Shown: positions 47,936-59,790, numbered from the stretch's first letter. The stretch: DNA of 64,000 bases from Echinometra lucunter (GCA_029962745.1 CM057171.1:5138376-5202375), one strand, 5' to 3'. Numbers and translations: made by a program. The notes: generated by a model not told the origin, from the sequence alone.

Positions 47936-50900
47936 GTCAATCCAATCCAATCAAATCAACCAATAATAGACTTACTTGGTGTTTGCTGTAAATGCTGGGT
48001 GCTTTTCCCTTCAAATAGCCTTGTATCAAGACTTCTGCAATTTTGAACTCGGCCAAGTAGTCCGAAGCCATGGCATCCATGAATGTGATGTTTGCTATTG
48101 CGGTGGTTGCCACAAGGAACACAGATGGAGTAGAGGTTTGGTCACACAAGACTACAGGCAGAAATAAGATAATCCATAACAAACATTACAATCATGTAAC
48201 ATTACAATGTACATGAAATTTCAGTGAATACAGAGACTGCTTAGCCAGTAGTTGACCGGGGAGGGCCACTCAGATATATTGATGTACACATGCGCGTCCA
48301 ATAAAACGCGTAAAAAGGGGTCTTTTTTTCATGCGGAACGCATAACACACATTCCGTGTTAAGGGGTCCTAAAACGCTGACTTTCAACAAAGAGGGGTGC
48401 TTTTAATTAATGTGGCCTAACGCATTAAGGGGATAAATTTTCCATACCGGCGACAATTAAATGAACGGAACATTTTGGGACATTTTCAGGGATTTTCAGT
48501 TAGCAAAAGGTGAAGAATGTGTCAGTTTGCAAATGGTTATCCTGAATTTTGGGCTATACAGGTTAGTTTTATCTTGCTTAGGGAGTTATATTCTAAACAA
48601 ATCAGTTTAGGTTGTAATATTTCAATCAAACCTGTTTAGGGGGTTTAGTTTTATGAGAAACTTCGCAAAATCCTCGTTAATGGGTGTTTTTTCATCGAAG
48701 TATGAAACCTGTTAAGGGGGTATTTTTAAAACCCATGGACATGCATGTGTGCACCAATATATCTGAGTGGCCCCCCTGGGAGTAGTTGCTGGCTGATCAT
48801 TTATATGGAGTTAATTAAAGAGCGCCACCTCTGACACCATGTAATATTTCAGGGAAATGAAATCTATGTTATTGACATGGTGGCAGCTGTGGGATACGAA
48901 GCCAACAAACTCATTTCTTGTTTATTTATTTGTTTGTTTTAGTATTCTCGTGCCTCTCTCAATGGTGTTGACCTCACTCCCCCACCCCTCCCCTCCTCCA
49001 AGTCTTTGTGGGGATGAATGGTTACACCCTTACTGGTAAGATTTCTTAGTAGATCCTCCATATGCTCTATGAAGCAGAGCATCCGATGGAAGATATCTGC
49101 ATCAGGCGATGTGATCTCAGCCAAGACAGATGCTGCTTCTCTCTTGACTGCCTCTAAGGTCACAGGTGAAGCAAGAATCTCACTCAAGGCACCAACTCCT
49201 CCAACCTGTGTGTAAAAAGAAATATTTCATATTGTGCAAATAATGATTTTGTAGCACATTCCTAAACATATGACAGGTACAAGCTGAACAGAGAAACTGT
49301 TCAAAAAGCACAACTGGTTGGTATATCACAGAATTCATTTAAGACAACATTAACCCACTGACTGTTGAATTCTCAAATTCCTATAAACTTGGAACAGGCA
49401 CCGTCCCACCTCCATAGCGAATGGGTGAATGGGTATGAACGATACATCTTCAGTTAAATGTTGCATTATCTAGATCAACATGAAAAGGCCACATGAAAAA
49501 ATTGTCACACCCTCCCCATTTTGTTCTCATTCTCTCTCTCACTCTCTCTCATGCTCTATTTTCATAGGTTAACAGCCAATCAAGACATAAATGCTTCATT
49601 CCCCCCCCCCAAAAAAAAGCAAATAAAACATTGGTGAAAAGGGGTTCATATGAGTAAAAGAGAGATAGCAAGAAAGGATGAAGGGGAAAGAATACAAACC
49701 CCATCCCACACCTCTTCCAAGTCAATAAGTACCCTTCCTCCTTCCAATGTTACATGTATTTTCCTTACAGGAGGTGCCCCCTTCCCCTAGTCATGCCCAC
49801 TATTTGGCTAGTTCTTGCTATTTCAATACTGCAACCCCCGTATCTTCTCCAGCTCAGCTCTTCCTTCCTCCTCTGTACAAAGAATGGACACCACTTCAAG
49901 CGAAGTCAAAGGAATGCTGCGGATTGAGAACGTTGTGATCCGGCAGATTGCTAAAAGCGCCCTCAATGTGTCCTCCTGTATGAGCAATCTCCTCAGCCAG
50001 ATGCCGTCTTGTGCCAGGCAGTGGATTGCGAGGACTGCAAATTTCACGTTGAGTTCGCTGGCTGCGGCTTGCACCATTTCAACTAGTTTCTATTGAGGAT
50101 GGAATATTGATACGAAATTGGAATTATAATCATCATAAAGATTTATTATGAAAATAGGATTTACAAAAATCCTCATCACCATCATCACTAATATTACTTT
50201 CAGCACTATGTTATTATGACCACTACTACTATTTCATCAAAATATAGTCACCATTATTATCATTAATGTTTCAACTACTATTATTGTTATAACTGTACAT
50301 ATCAAGCAGAATATAGTGTATGATCTTTGACCTTACCCGAACAAGAGTAGCTTGGACAGTTTCCAGGTAAGTCTTGATGGCTTTGGCCACGGTCGTAAGA
50401 GATCGAATGAACATCTCCACTGATTGGTCACTATGATCTAAGCACCTGTATATAAATCCATGTAGAACAGAGAACGAACTTGAGGGTGCCAAACAGGCAG
50501 TTAGACATAACTTCCGAAAACCAAGACAGGCAAGTACATTGAAAACAGTGCACTAGGTACAGGAAATTCAGAGCTCTCATTATTCAATTCAAGTCAATGA
50601 GTAAAATAGGCAAGGATAAAATCTTGCATAGCTTATTTGTTAACATGTTGATATAATTTTCTTTTAAACTGCCCTCGATCATTTTAAAATTTTCAAATTG
50701 TTCAAATGAATTTCAAACTGGAAACCTTTCAAATGATATCTGTCTTTTTATTTTGAAAGTAGTATAACGAAAGATATTGTCACATTTTATCATCAATATC
50801 ATCATCATTGTTATACTCATTATCATCTTCATCATCACTATCATCTTTATCATCATCATCATCATCATCATGATTGCCATCATCACCATTGTCATCATCA

Positions 50901-52367
50901 TATCATGATCACCATCCCTACTACCATAGTCATCATCATCATCATCATCGTCGTCATATCATGACCACCATCTTTACTACCTTAATCATCATCATCGCCA
51001 TCATTGTCATCACCGTCATCATCATTCTCATAAACATCGCAATCCTCCTCCTTCTCATCATTATCACATTATCATCATAGACTTCAACTTACAAATCAAA
51101 GCATCTGATCAGGTTCTTCATCTCATCAATTATTTCATGCTGCTTCTGGAATGAAAAGTTTGAAAAAAAATTAAAATATGAATCTTTCATTTTGATTTTT
51201 TTTTAATAAATCACTTTACTCCTCCTCCTCCTCCTCCTCCTCCTCCTTCTTCTTCTTCTCCTCCTTGCCCTTTCTCTCTTGTTAAACTTATCTGCACATG
51301 CTTTCATTAATGGAATTCTGGGATTGTTTTTCTTTGTCTACATGTGAAGTTTCTTAGCTTCCTCCAAAATGATATCAACATCACCAATTTAATGAGGAAA
51401 ACCAAGTCAAATTACATCTTTTACAAGCAACACATGAACACCTTTTTTTTACCTGTTCCATATTTTGCAGGTCTGGACATAGTTTACTACACTCCACTAG
51501 ACCAGCCCTAATCCTGATGTTGAGAGAGAGAATCAGGGGTCGAAGCTGGCTTGTGATTCCTTCCTTGTGGTTTCTAAAAAGAAAAAAAAAAGAAAAAAGT
51601 GACATCATTAAGGGGCTTTTTTTTACTTTGTAAAAATATGAAATATTGTATTTTCCAGTAGTATTTTCATGATCATGGCAAAATTGTATATGTCCTTCTT
51701 ATTGCAATTGCTGAACGTATACAATCTTTTTTACTCAAAATTTTCATGCCATTCCATACAGGCAGAGATAGAAAAATATCAAACCAAAAACCTTGTTATC
51801 ATTTCAGCCAAATGAGGAATTCCACTAATAAGTTTCTCACACTTAAGTTTCAGTTTCAGGAAACACATTCCAAAGTTAAGGTGAACTGTTACTATTCATT
51901 AAGTACATTCTGTAATACTGTTGACCAAATGAAGAAAAAGAATGGGGAGAGCTGCAGCCGCGCAAATGTACATGTATGCGAAGAAGGTTTCAATCTCCCT
52001 TTGTTGAAGCTGCATACTCACGTGTAAATCTGAGATAAGTCTGAAAAGAGTCCATCTTTTACACTCTGTAGTCTGTATATGCTTTCTGAAAAAAGAGAGA
52101 ATTTAGAATCAAGAAAATGATGCATCTTACACATGGAGTTGTGAAGAAAAAATGTAATGAGTATAATGTCTTTCACTCTGTCAAGCAAGACATACAAATT
52201 CAAAATCTATGTAGCCCATTCAGGATATCATTTTAAAGAATATATCAGAACTTTTTATCATACTTTTCATACAAATATGCATTTTTCTCCTCATTTCTTA
52301 TTATGAATAGGATTTTGCATTATTCAAACCTAATTTGTTTCTTTAATAATAATAATAATACTAATAC

Positions 52368-52398
<31 letters not shown>

Positions 52399-52401
52399 AT
52401 G

Positions 52402-52432
<31 letters not shown>

Positions 52433-52554
52433 TAATAATAATAATAATAATAATGATAATAATAATAATAATAATGATAATAATAATAATAATAATGATA
52501 ATAATGATAATAATGATAATAATAATAATAATAATGATAATAATGATAATAATG

Positions 52555-52597
<43 letters not shown>

Positions 52598-53105
52598 TAA
52601 TAATGATAATAATAATAATGAAAATAATAATAATAATAATGATGATGATGATAACAATAATAATGATGATAATAATAATAATGTGGATTTTTTTTAATTT
52701 TCATCTCAGATGTCATGTCTCAAGGTGCTTTACAGAAATATCATCCAATTCAGGCTTGCCTGCACACAATGTATGCCCCTTCTCCACTCACTGGGAAGCA
52801 TTCGAACCACATGCCTTTTGCAGATGCTACAAATGTACCAATGCTAAATGAACAATTTTTTGCATCCTACTGTGGAGTCTTGCAGAATCTAAACAAATTC
52901 TTTTGATAAAGCCATATTTCAAAATTAGGGTTTTGGTTCTCCAGCTCCATGAACTTCAGTGTACATACCTTTGAGAGTTGCAGCTATGTTTTCCAAGTTG
53001 AGGGGTGAGTTGTGTATTGGTTTGAACTCCATGACAGTTGTGCATTCTTGCTCCGGCATGAAACGGATATCAAACAGCCACTGTTTGACAGAGTCTACAT
53101 CACAT
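45231..53105 (-). CDS. INSC: Inscuteable homologue (spindle orientation adaptor), eleven exons visible, N-terminus missing
   Basis: Exons on the minus strand are 53105-52969, 52085-52022, 51573-51453, 51145-51093, 50445-50337, 50089-49844, 49205-49034, 48151-47976, 47157-46881, 46473-46397 and 45368-45231 (TGA). Phases agree and yield 522 complete residues. The product matches INSC, which links the Par3/aPKC polarity complex to LGN/Pins and so orients the spindle. The N-terminal SVKQWLFDIRF block corresponds to the LGN-binding region. From about residue 190 on the protein is armadillo-repeat-like, with SELNVKFAVLAIHCLAQDG, ATTAIANITFMDAMASDYLA, IINILANISCSKTCREQII and RSDVLVACLAALRRI. The C-terminus ends RRETFV, a class I PDZ ligand as in vertebrate INSC. 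The first exon begins in phase 2, so an upstream coding exon (probably short) is still missing. Exon 6 has no GT donor at the expected place. Truncated copies of exon 9 precede it. Confidence 0.92.
45415..45481. repeat. Palindromic mini-element, copy 2
   Basis: Begins TTAACCTATTGCCTACTGGA and ends GAATTCAGTATTAAACAGG plus TTAA. Motif order follows the 35504 copy. It lies in the last intron of INSC. Confidence 0.65.
47244..47360 (-). pseudogene. Truncated extra copy of INSC exon 9 (copy b)
   Basis: An acceptor (TTTTATTCTTAG) is followed by 38 codons (IINIIANISCSKTCREQIIS...) ending in TAA just after PASS. The flanking intron sequence is also shared with copy a (GGATTACA, reading on the plus strand), so the repeated unit is about 200 bp. 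The reading frame is undamaged up to the break. Confidence 0.85.
47428..47559 (-). pseudogene. Truncated extra copy of INSC exon 9 (copy a)
   Basis: On the minus strand, an acceptor (TTTATTTTTAG) is followed by 43 codons closely matching the start of the true exon (INNIIANISCSKTCREQIIS...), then a TAA. After PASS it diverges from the real exon, and no convincing donor is present. It lies about 400 bp upstream of exon 9. Including it in the mRNA would truncate INSC. Confidence 0.85.
48255..48780. mobile_element. 526-bp TIR element with 8-bp target duplication
   Basis: Inverted ends: ACCGGGGAGGGCCACTCAGA at the left and TCTGAGTGGCCCCCCTGGG at the right, continuing inward through TATATTG. AGTAGTTG lies directly outside on both sides (48247-48254 and 48781-48788). 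The interior has repeated TTAAGGGG-type motifs (GTGTTAAGGGGTCC, TTAAGGGGAT, TTAAGGGGGT) and no open frame. It lies in INSC intron 7. Confidence 0.9.
50795..51070. repeat. (ATC)n-rich low-complexity block
   Basis: Imperfect ATC/GAT units with CAC and GTC variants over about 280 bp, ending 23 bp before INSC exon 4. The Met/Ile- and His-rich frames here are artefacts. Confidence 0.85.
52344..52681. repeat. (AAT)n array with GAT interruptions
   Basis: About 340 bp of AAT units with regular GAT interruptions, directly followed by a SINE body fragment. The corresponding place in the duplicated block (about 60787) has only about five AAT units. Confidence 0.95.
52683..52843 (-). mobile_element. SINE body fragment
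   Basis: GGTGCTTTACAGAAATATCA, GCTTGCCTGCACACAATGTA and TTCTCCACTC match the body of the SINE at 39020-39372; the tRNA-like head is missing. It belongs to the block shared with 60795-60968. Confidence 0.7.
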
Positions 53106-53390
53106 CTGCAAAATGAAATAACATAATTTTTGCATAATTTTCCAACCTAAAATCACCCAAAATACATATACAGGTAAACAGAAATGAAAGGTACACGTAC
53201 ATGTCCATAATTAAAATAAAAGTTTTCATATCTTTTCGAAAATGTTTTTTTGTAAAATGACAATTCAACACGTTAATGAGCTTACATGTAATTTGATTTC
53301 AAGATATTACACATTTCCTTTAGACCAAAGACTAAGTTAACTTGTGCTTAGTATTCTATTGGTTAAGTGAAAGTCAGGTTACCAGATTAT

Positions 53391-53760
53391 TAAAGGAGAA
53401 TGAAACCCTGTTAAAAATCAATTGTGATGAAAAGAGAGGAAAGACTGAGAAGTAATTTTTAAAAGGTTCCATAAAAAACGGTTATGAAATAAGAAAAAAG
53501 GTTTGAAAAAGGTCTCAATGTGCTTTCTACGGTGATCCTCAAATTTGCAATGTTGCTTCAAAATGGCAGGTTTAGAAGGGCAACTCTCAATATTTTTTGT
53601 ATACAAAATTCAATATTTTTCTACATTAATCTCTAAAGATGCTGTCTGTCTCAACTCAACATTATGTTGTGTCAAATACATTTTCCTACGATGTATACCT
53701 TGAGCTAAGAAGGAGACAAGCTGCACCTTAAGAGATAACCAGGGTTCCATTCTCCTTTAA
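53391..53760. mobile_element. Related TIR element (AAAGGAGAATG ends) upstream of INSC exon block
   Basis: Starts TTAAAGGAGAATGAAACCCTG and ends GGTTCCATTCTCCTTTAA, the same ends as the two foldback elements at 17.5 and 22.6 kb, but the interior is different and the inverted arms are short. A near-identical copy at 61518-61887 travels with the duplicated INSC block. Confidence 0.8.
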
Positions 53761-55621
53761 AAATATCAAGATTTTTTTTTAATTCACAAAAAAGCTACAT
53801 GAAGATGGAAATCATCTGAAACAGTAGGTAAGAATGAAAGAAAGAACAGTTTTCCACCTGAAAGGTAACATGTCCATGCGCACAGATAAATCTTCCATTT
53901 TTCCTGGAGAGAAAACAAAAGAAGAAAAATGACAACATCAGCATCAGCTATATTCATGGTCATAGAAACATGGAACGATTTGACAACACAATTCTCTTTA
54001 CTTTTCAAAAATTCAAAACAAGAAATACTTGGTCCATTATAGGCATATTAGGGAATGAGTTAATATTTTGAGCAATATATCTTGGAATAACAAGAAAAAT
54101 CACAAGTTTTCAGAACTAATGATCATAGTTCAGTATAAAAAAGTGACAAAATACAGAATTGAGGGGGAATGATTTTTTTTTTTTTTTTTTGCTTACAGAA
54201 AGTCTTGATTTAAACCCTGAACACATGCAAAAATGTAATATTCAAGAATAATATAAGATAAGGAGAAACATACAAGTCTTAAACAAAGGAAAATCTGGCA
54301 AATTAAGAAGCTGCTAAGGTCACTCAATCCTATCTACTAAATGACATCTCTAATAGCTTAATAACAGCCTTAAATTGCATGATTTATACCAATAAACCAG
54401 GGGCACTGCCAATAGAAAAACTGATAAAGAGAGCAATTATCTGCCCAATTTCCGATTCACAAAGCAAATAGTTAATCACCCAAGTTGTACAGACTGTACA
54501 ATGTCAATCACCATGATAACATTATTTCTTGAAAAAAGAACAAAACATACAAGTAAAATGTTACTATCGTACACTGAGAAACTGAAAAAACCTGTAGGCA
54601 AAAGTGGCCTTCATTGGCAGGTAGTGTTACTGTACAGGTTAAATGACTTCTGTATTCTACAGTTCCCATAACCTACTATTGGAAGTATCCTGTTACCCTT
54701 ATGCTTAACCTCAGTTACAGTTAGTCAGTGGATACATTATACATTGTAAAAAAAAACGTACATACTGTAAGTACAAATCACCATGACGACTAGAAGAAGA
54801 AGAAAAATAACCCAAACCTTGACAAACCCAACAAAAAGAATATTAAAAGTAAATCACAGCTAACATGAACAGCGACATGCAGCCTCATCATCTCTGGGTC
54901 ATGATAAGAAGGCACCCCAAATTTGCCAAACTATTGCAGCCTAAAGGTACATGTACTTCAAAACAAACTCATATAAATCATTCTGAACTTACCTGAGATT
55001 GAAAACATAGACCCAAGCAAAGTATTTAAAGCTACAAGTATTTGTCCATCTATGACCAAAATGCTACATTTTAAGAGACTGATCTGATGTAGTAATCATC
55101 TGTATGTCAAACTGTCTACCAACAAATTTGCTTCCTTGCAACAATCCCCGCGCAAAGGTTGTTTCTGTGAGGATAATTCTACAGGTATTTTTCCTTTTGA
55201 CAATTCAACAACAGGAATCTGCATCCAAACATTTAGCCCCATGAAAATCTCAGAGATGAGATTTAGCTTAATCTGGGCCTCTGGGGATTAAAAGGGGGTG
55301 ACAAAAGGTTTCACACTTGGCACAAAGCTCCCCCACGCTCCCCTGTCACAAAAGAGTACAAGTCTAGCAAAGAAATCTCAAGTGCTAACAGGGTCATTGT
55401 GTTCCTGTATCTAACAGTTAGGAAACAGGTTGCTAACAATGGGGTTGTTTACACAAGAGAGTGTCCTATTGACAACCTTAGTTTGTGTTATAAGTATATA
55501 GGCTATTGTGTCTGGATATATTCAATTTGGTAATCAACTCTAATGGGGTATTTTAAGAAGTGCGCTGTGAGCAATATCATAATCACTAATTGAGGGTGTT
55601 CTTTTAAGTTGAAAAAGTAAT

Positions 55622-55646
55622 GACCATCATCATCATCTTCATTGTT

Positions 55647-55687
<41 letters not shown>

Positions 55688-55688
55688 A
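55622..55688. repeat. (ATC)n microsatellite
   Basis: About 20 ATC units, near pure. Confidence 0.95.
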
Positions 55689-55916
55689 ATGTGGTTTTTA
55701 AAGGGAAAAGGAAAAATTTCCACATAGCATGGTTGTCTCTCAACAACAAAAAAAGCTTTCATATGCACAAATTCAAGATTGCCCAAACTAGGCACACAAT
55801 ATATCATCTTTAGACTCTGTTCTCAAGGGGGAAAAAACCTGCTTGTAGCTAAGCCTGAGTATTTGAAACCTTAGAAACACATCACAAATTATCTGCTACA
55901 TGTTCCTGCAAGGGTG

Positions 55917-55981
55917 GAGGGGGGGGGGGGGGGGGGGGGGATGGGAAGGAGTTACTCCCTAAGGTATCGGGGGGGGGGGGG
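55917..55981. repeat. Two poly-G tracts
   Basis: G runs of about 23 and 17 bases separated by about 30 bp. They precede a stretch with repeated AAACATGG and AAATGGGT motifs (55990-56210) that may belong to an unidentified repeat. Confidence 0.85.
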
Positions 55982-56938
55982 GGTGAAACTCTAATGGGTC
56001 ACTTTTTTGCAAGAAATTCCTAAACATGGGGTATCGTTTTGTGCTGGAAAATCCCTAAACATGGCCCCACTTTTTTCAAAAATGGGTAACTTTATTGTTC
56101 AGAATGATATTCTTGACCATATTGTTGCTAAAGTACACATCTGAGATGCAAAATCTGTGAAAAATGGGAACCCTTTTCTACCAAAATGACCCTTAAAAAT
56201 GGGTACAGCTATGAAGGCTTCTACCATTTAGATTTTAATTTGTAGGGTTATGTGAAATATCCATCATGGAGAAGCAAAAGGGAGAGTAACTTATCTATTT
56301 CTTCCACAAATCAACAAAAGCAGTAACACAAAATATTCTGGATATTTTAGAGCAATTAATACATCTTGGATGTCTCTACATTAAGTGCTTCCACATAACT
56401 GTGACAGCACATTGTCATTCTTCAGATTACTGAGAAATGTGCAAATATACATGGCCAGGCCAAGACCTTACATTTTTAAGTGCATCTTTCTAATATATAC
56501 TGTTATTTTGCAAGTGAGAGGACTCGGCTCTATAAGTAGGTCTAAGGAGGTGCACACAATCTTATTCTCTAAATATGACTGTTTCGCATATCATCATTCA
56601 TGTCATCAATCATGTATGATAAGTTCTGGTAATTAACCTTCAGACAGAACTTGCTGCACTTGGAAACAACAATAGTAAGTGCCTAATTAATTTTATGTTT
56701 TATCATTATTACTACTAATAAATTTACTCAGTGGGGCCAAACACAAACAAAAAAAATGGAATTTCTCCGGCTTACATAGTATTTAGACTAAATACTTCAG
56801 CCTGTTTGAACTACTGGAACATATTCATGAATGTACTTTGCCCCCCAAAAAACAAACCACATTTACCCAAACAATGACTTTTTACTATTCACACAAGTTT
56901 CTCACTGCAAGAACTGGTGAATTGTTAACAATTCATGA

Positions 56939-57083
56939 TTAACCTGTAGCCTACTGGAACCCGGTGACACCCGTATGAAGCTTATGGGAAGGAGAGAATT
57001 CAGTAGTCAACAGGTTAACCAACTGACTACCAAATTCTCCAATTCCCATAGGGGCCACTTGGGTCCAGTAGACAATGGATTAA
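56939..57083. repeat. Two palindromic mini-elements, overlapping at one TTAA
   Basis: The first runs from TTAACCTGTAGCCTACTGGA to CAGTAGTCAACAGGTTAA (ends 57018). The second starts at the same TTAACC (57015) and ends GGATTAA at 57083 in the opposite sense. The shared TTAA suggests insertion of one copy into the end of another, or a tandem arrangement. Confidence 0.65.
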
Positions 57084-59033
57084 GTTTAAAGTCACAACAG
57101 TATCTGCCTGTGCAGTATCCTCCCCTATTGGTTTTCATTTACACTGTAGTCATGGGAAACAATAATTCAGCTATCAGGAATGCTTGGCTAAATGAATGAT
57201 CCACATACAGAGAAACACAAGAATCTACTTTACAATTAATATGAATAATATAAAAATGGTTTACATCCTTTTTTCAAATGTTCCCTTCTTGTTATGTAAG
57301 GAAAGTGAGCATTCATGTAGGCATAAACTTTATTAATTCTAAAACCTGAACAAATCGGTGATATTCTGGGCAGAATTTACATCATTTCATTCACACCTGT
57401 AGTCTGCTTCTCAGCTAAATTGACAGCATGGATGGAAAAGAAACCACACTGCACACAATGATTTCTAGCCATAAATCCATTTGACTTTTCACAATAATAA
57501 TCTGATTGTAATTGATGCACACGGGCAGATTCCATAATCAGTTTGGCATTGGAGCCATAATGGATTATCTATTTTCGGAACAAAAGAAATAGCTGCATTC
57601 TACCTGTTAGCACTCAACCAATAAGACCCCCTGTCAAGGTAAAACGAAGAAAGGGAAAAGGAAAAGTTCAAGCATTCTCACGACAGTTTAAACTGGTATG
57701 GTAAAAAATAGGGAGAAAAGAATTTAAACTTTAAACTGGTAACCACTGTATTATAATCCGGCCTATAATGACACAATGTAAAGAATTTGTGTAGAAAAGA
57801 GCTGTTTGTCCAAAAATGTCTGTTCAGCAGTGATTGAATGGCATGGAATTACAAGGATTACATTGTCTAGCCGTTGGTATAATTAGCTCAGTGCAAATGG
57901 AGTTTTTATATCCTCTCGAGGGCAGAGGAATAATGCTCCCTTTATATACACAACCAGTATGCAGGCCTAATTAAGTCAATAGCCTTCTTATAAACATTCA
58001 TAGAAATGCATGCGACAGAGAAAGAAAATTATCAGACCAGTGAGTGTCTGTGTGTGAACATTTTTTCTCCATTAGTCATAAATAATCTCTAGGACATGAT
58101 TGCGCATGCAGTGGGGGGGCTAGGATAGATCCCAGATTTCCCAGGTTTTCAAAAAGAAAGTGGTCAATTTATTTAGAAATTTACTATTTCTGAGAAAGCA
58201 AGAATACAACATAAAACAGCAACAAAACTGAAAATAAAAAAATAGAAAGATTAAGATATAAATGTTTTACTAATTAAGACCTCAAGACAAAAGGCAGAGC
58301 TTCTTCAGACAAAATATTACCAGCTGTTAATCTACAAGTCGAATCAAATCAAATTAAAGGAAATCACATAATTTGCTGACTTGAAACAAACAAATCACCA
58401 AAAAAAATAACAAATTGCTGGATTATAGTTAAATGAAATAAAAGCGCCAAGGTGAAAAAGGCATACATCATAGTCAAAGTAACTAAACAAATAAGCAAAA
58501 AGCATATGCAAAATAAAGCAAAACTAACAAATAGGAGGGAAGTGCAATGCTATATAGATTATATAATCTGGAAAAGGCCTCCCTCCTACGTACATAAGAT
58601 GGATGTGGGAACAAATTTTCTGGGGCTGGATAATGCCAAGTTGGCAAAAAAGGTGAAGACAAACCATTTGAAACAAGTCGACCATTATCTTCCCCCTGTT
58701 GTATTCGTGTACGTGCGCCTATACATAATCTTGTTTAACATTAGTTTTTTTAACAGAGATTTTACTTGAAGTTCATCATATACCATACTGCAAAAATTAT
58801 GTAACGTTAATTTTGAAGCTGTATACTTCAAGCAGGGAGGACAAGAGCGGGCAAGCCAGATCGAGCCTCAACTTCAAGCCGCATCCCCGGGGCATGGCAC
58901 GGTCCGGAGTCATGCAGATAGGAGCTGATGCTCGGGTCTCGGGAGCGAAGATGATGACACCTGTATCTGATATGCAAAGCGCAAACTTAAAACCCTTTTT
59001 GTTCTTCCCATTTTAAGCGTACTTAGTACTTAC

Positions 59034-59290
59034 CAATTCGATAGATCAGTCGAATCTTGCTAGATTACACAGTTTACACCCATGTGATTCATCAGTGCTG
59101 ATCTATGCCGGGCATGCATGCATGGATTCCACAATCTACAAGCATTGGGCCTACGACCAACCACGACCAACCCCGCGCGACACATCCAGCTCCAATCTCA
59201 ACCTGTGGCTCAGCTCGATTTAGATCGCGAGTTTTGTACACGATGCGATAGCGGGGCGCCGGCGGCGTGCCCTTGTGCCCAGTGGCGTAA
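59034..59290 (-). other. Candidate INSC 5' untranslated exon
   Basis: The minus strand ends in a consensus donor (AATTG|GTAAGT, intron from 59033). The preceding 250 bp are clearly more GC-rich than the surroundings (CGCCGGCGCCCCGC, GTCGCGCGGGG), as at many promoters and first exons. No ATG-initiated frame stays open to the donor, so the exon would be non-coding. Its upstream edge is cut by the assembly gap. Assignment to INSC rests on position and strand only. Confidence 0.4.
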
Positions 59291-59790
59291 NNNNNNNNNN
59301 NNNNNNNNNNNNNNNNNNNNNNNNNNNNNNNNNNNNNNNNNNNNNNNNNNNNNNNNNNNNNNNNNNNNNNNNNNNNNNNNNNNNNNNNNNNNNNNNNNNN
59401 NNNNNNNNNNNNNNNNNNNNNNNNNNNNNNNNNNNNNNNNNNNNNNNNNNNNNNNNNNNNNNNNNNNNNNNNNNNNNNNNNNNNNNNNNNNNNNNNNNNN
59501 NNNNNNNNNNNNNNNNNNNNNNNNNNNNNNNNNNNNNNNNNNNNNNNNNNNNNNNNNNNNNNNNNNNNNNNNNNNNNNNNNNNNNNNNNNNNNNNNNNNN
59601 NNNNNNNNNNNNNNNNNNNNNNNNNNNNNNNNNNNNNNNNNNNNNNNNNNNNNNNNNNNNNNNNNNNNNNNNNNNNNNNNNNNNNNNNNNNNNNNNNNNN
59701 NNNNNNNNNNNNNNNNNNNNNNNNNNNNNNNNNNNNNNNNNNNNNNNNNNNNNNNNNNNNNNNNNNNNNNNNNNNNNNNNNNNNNNNNNN
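59291..59790. other. Assembly gap of exactly 500 N
   Basis: All bases are N. The round length suggests a default scaffold gap of unknown true size. The left edge reads AGTGGCGTAA, the start of the TIR family at 62767-63305; the right edge falls within INSC exon 3-like sequence. Confidence 1.

Larger units (their letters stand above)
53761..58800. other. Probable INSC 5' intron, no exon confirmed
   Basis: About 5 kb of AT-rich sequence. A strong minus-strand donor (CTCAG|GTAAGT, exon side at 54993) could end a small exon, but the only phase-compatible frame upstream has no Met before a stop, so I do not annotate it. The stretch also holds an ATC microsatellite, poly-G tracts and palindromic mini-elements. 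Confidence 0.4.

Noticed and set aside
49842..49844. U12 AT-AC intron after INSC exon 6
   Set aside because: The donor would be ATACGG and not ATATCC; the acceptor is CAG and no TTCCTTAAC branch site precedes exon 7.
50713..51080. Met/Ile-rich and His-rich small proteins
   Set aside because: They are products of the ATC repeat block next to INSC exon 4.
52330..52851. Ile/Met, Tyr/His and Leu/Ser open frames
   Set aside because: They are translations of the AAT/GAT microsatellite and the SINE fragment.
54993..55040. First INSC coding exon ending CTCAG|GTAAGT
   Set aside because: The phase needed for the next exon gives a frame with a stop upstream and no Met; the Met frame present runs into a stop after splicing.
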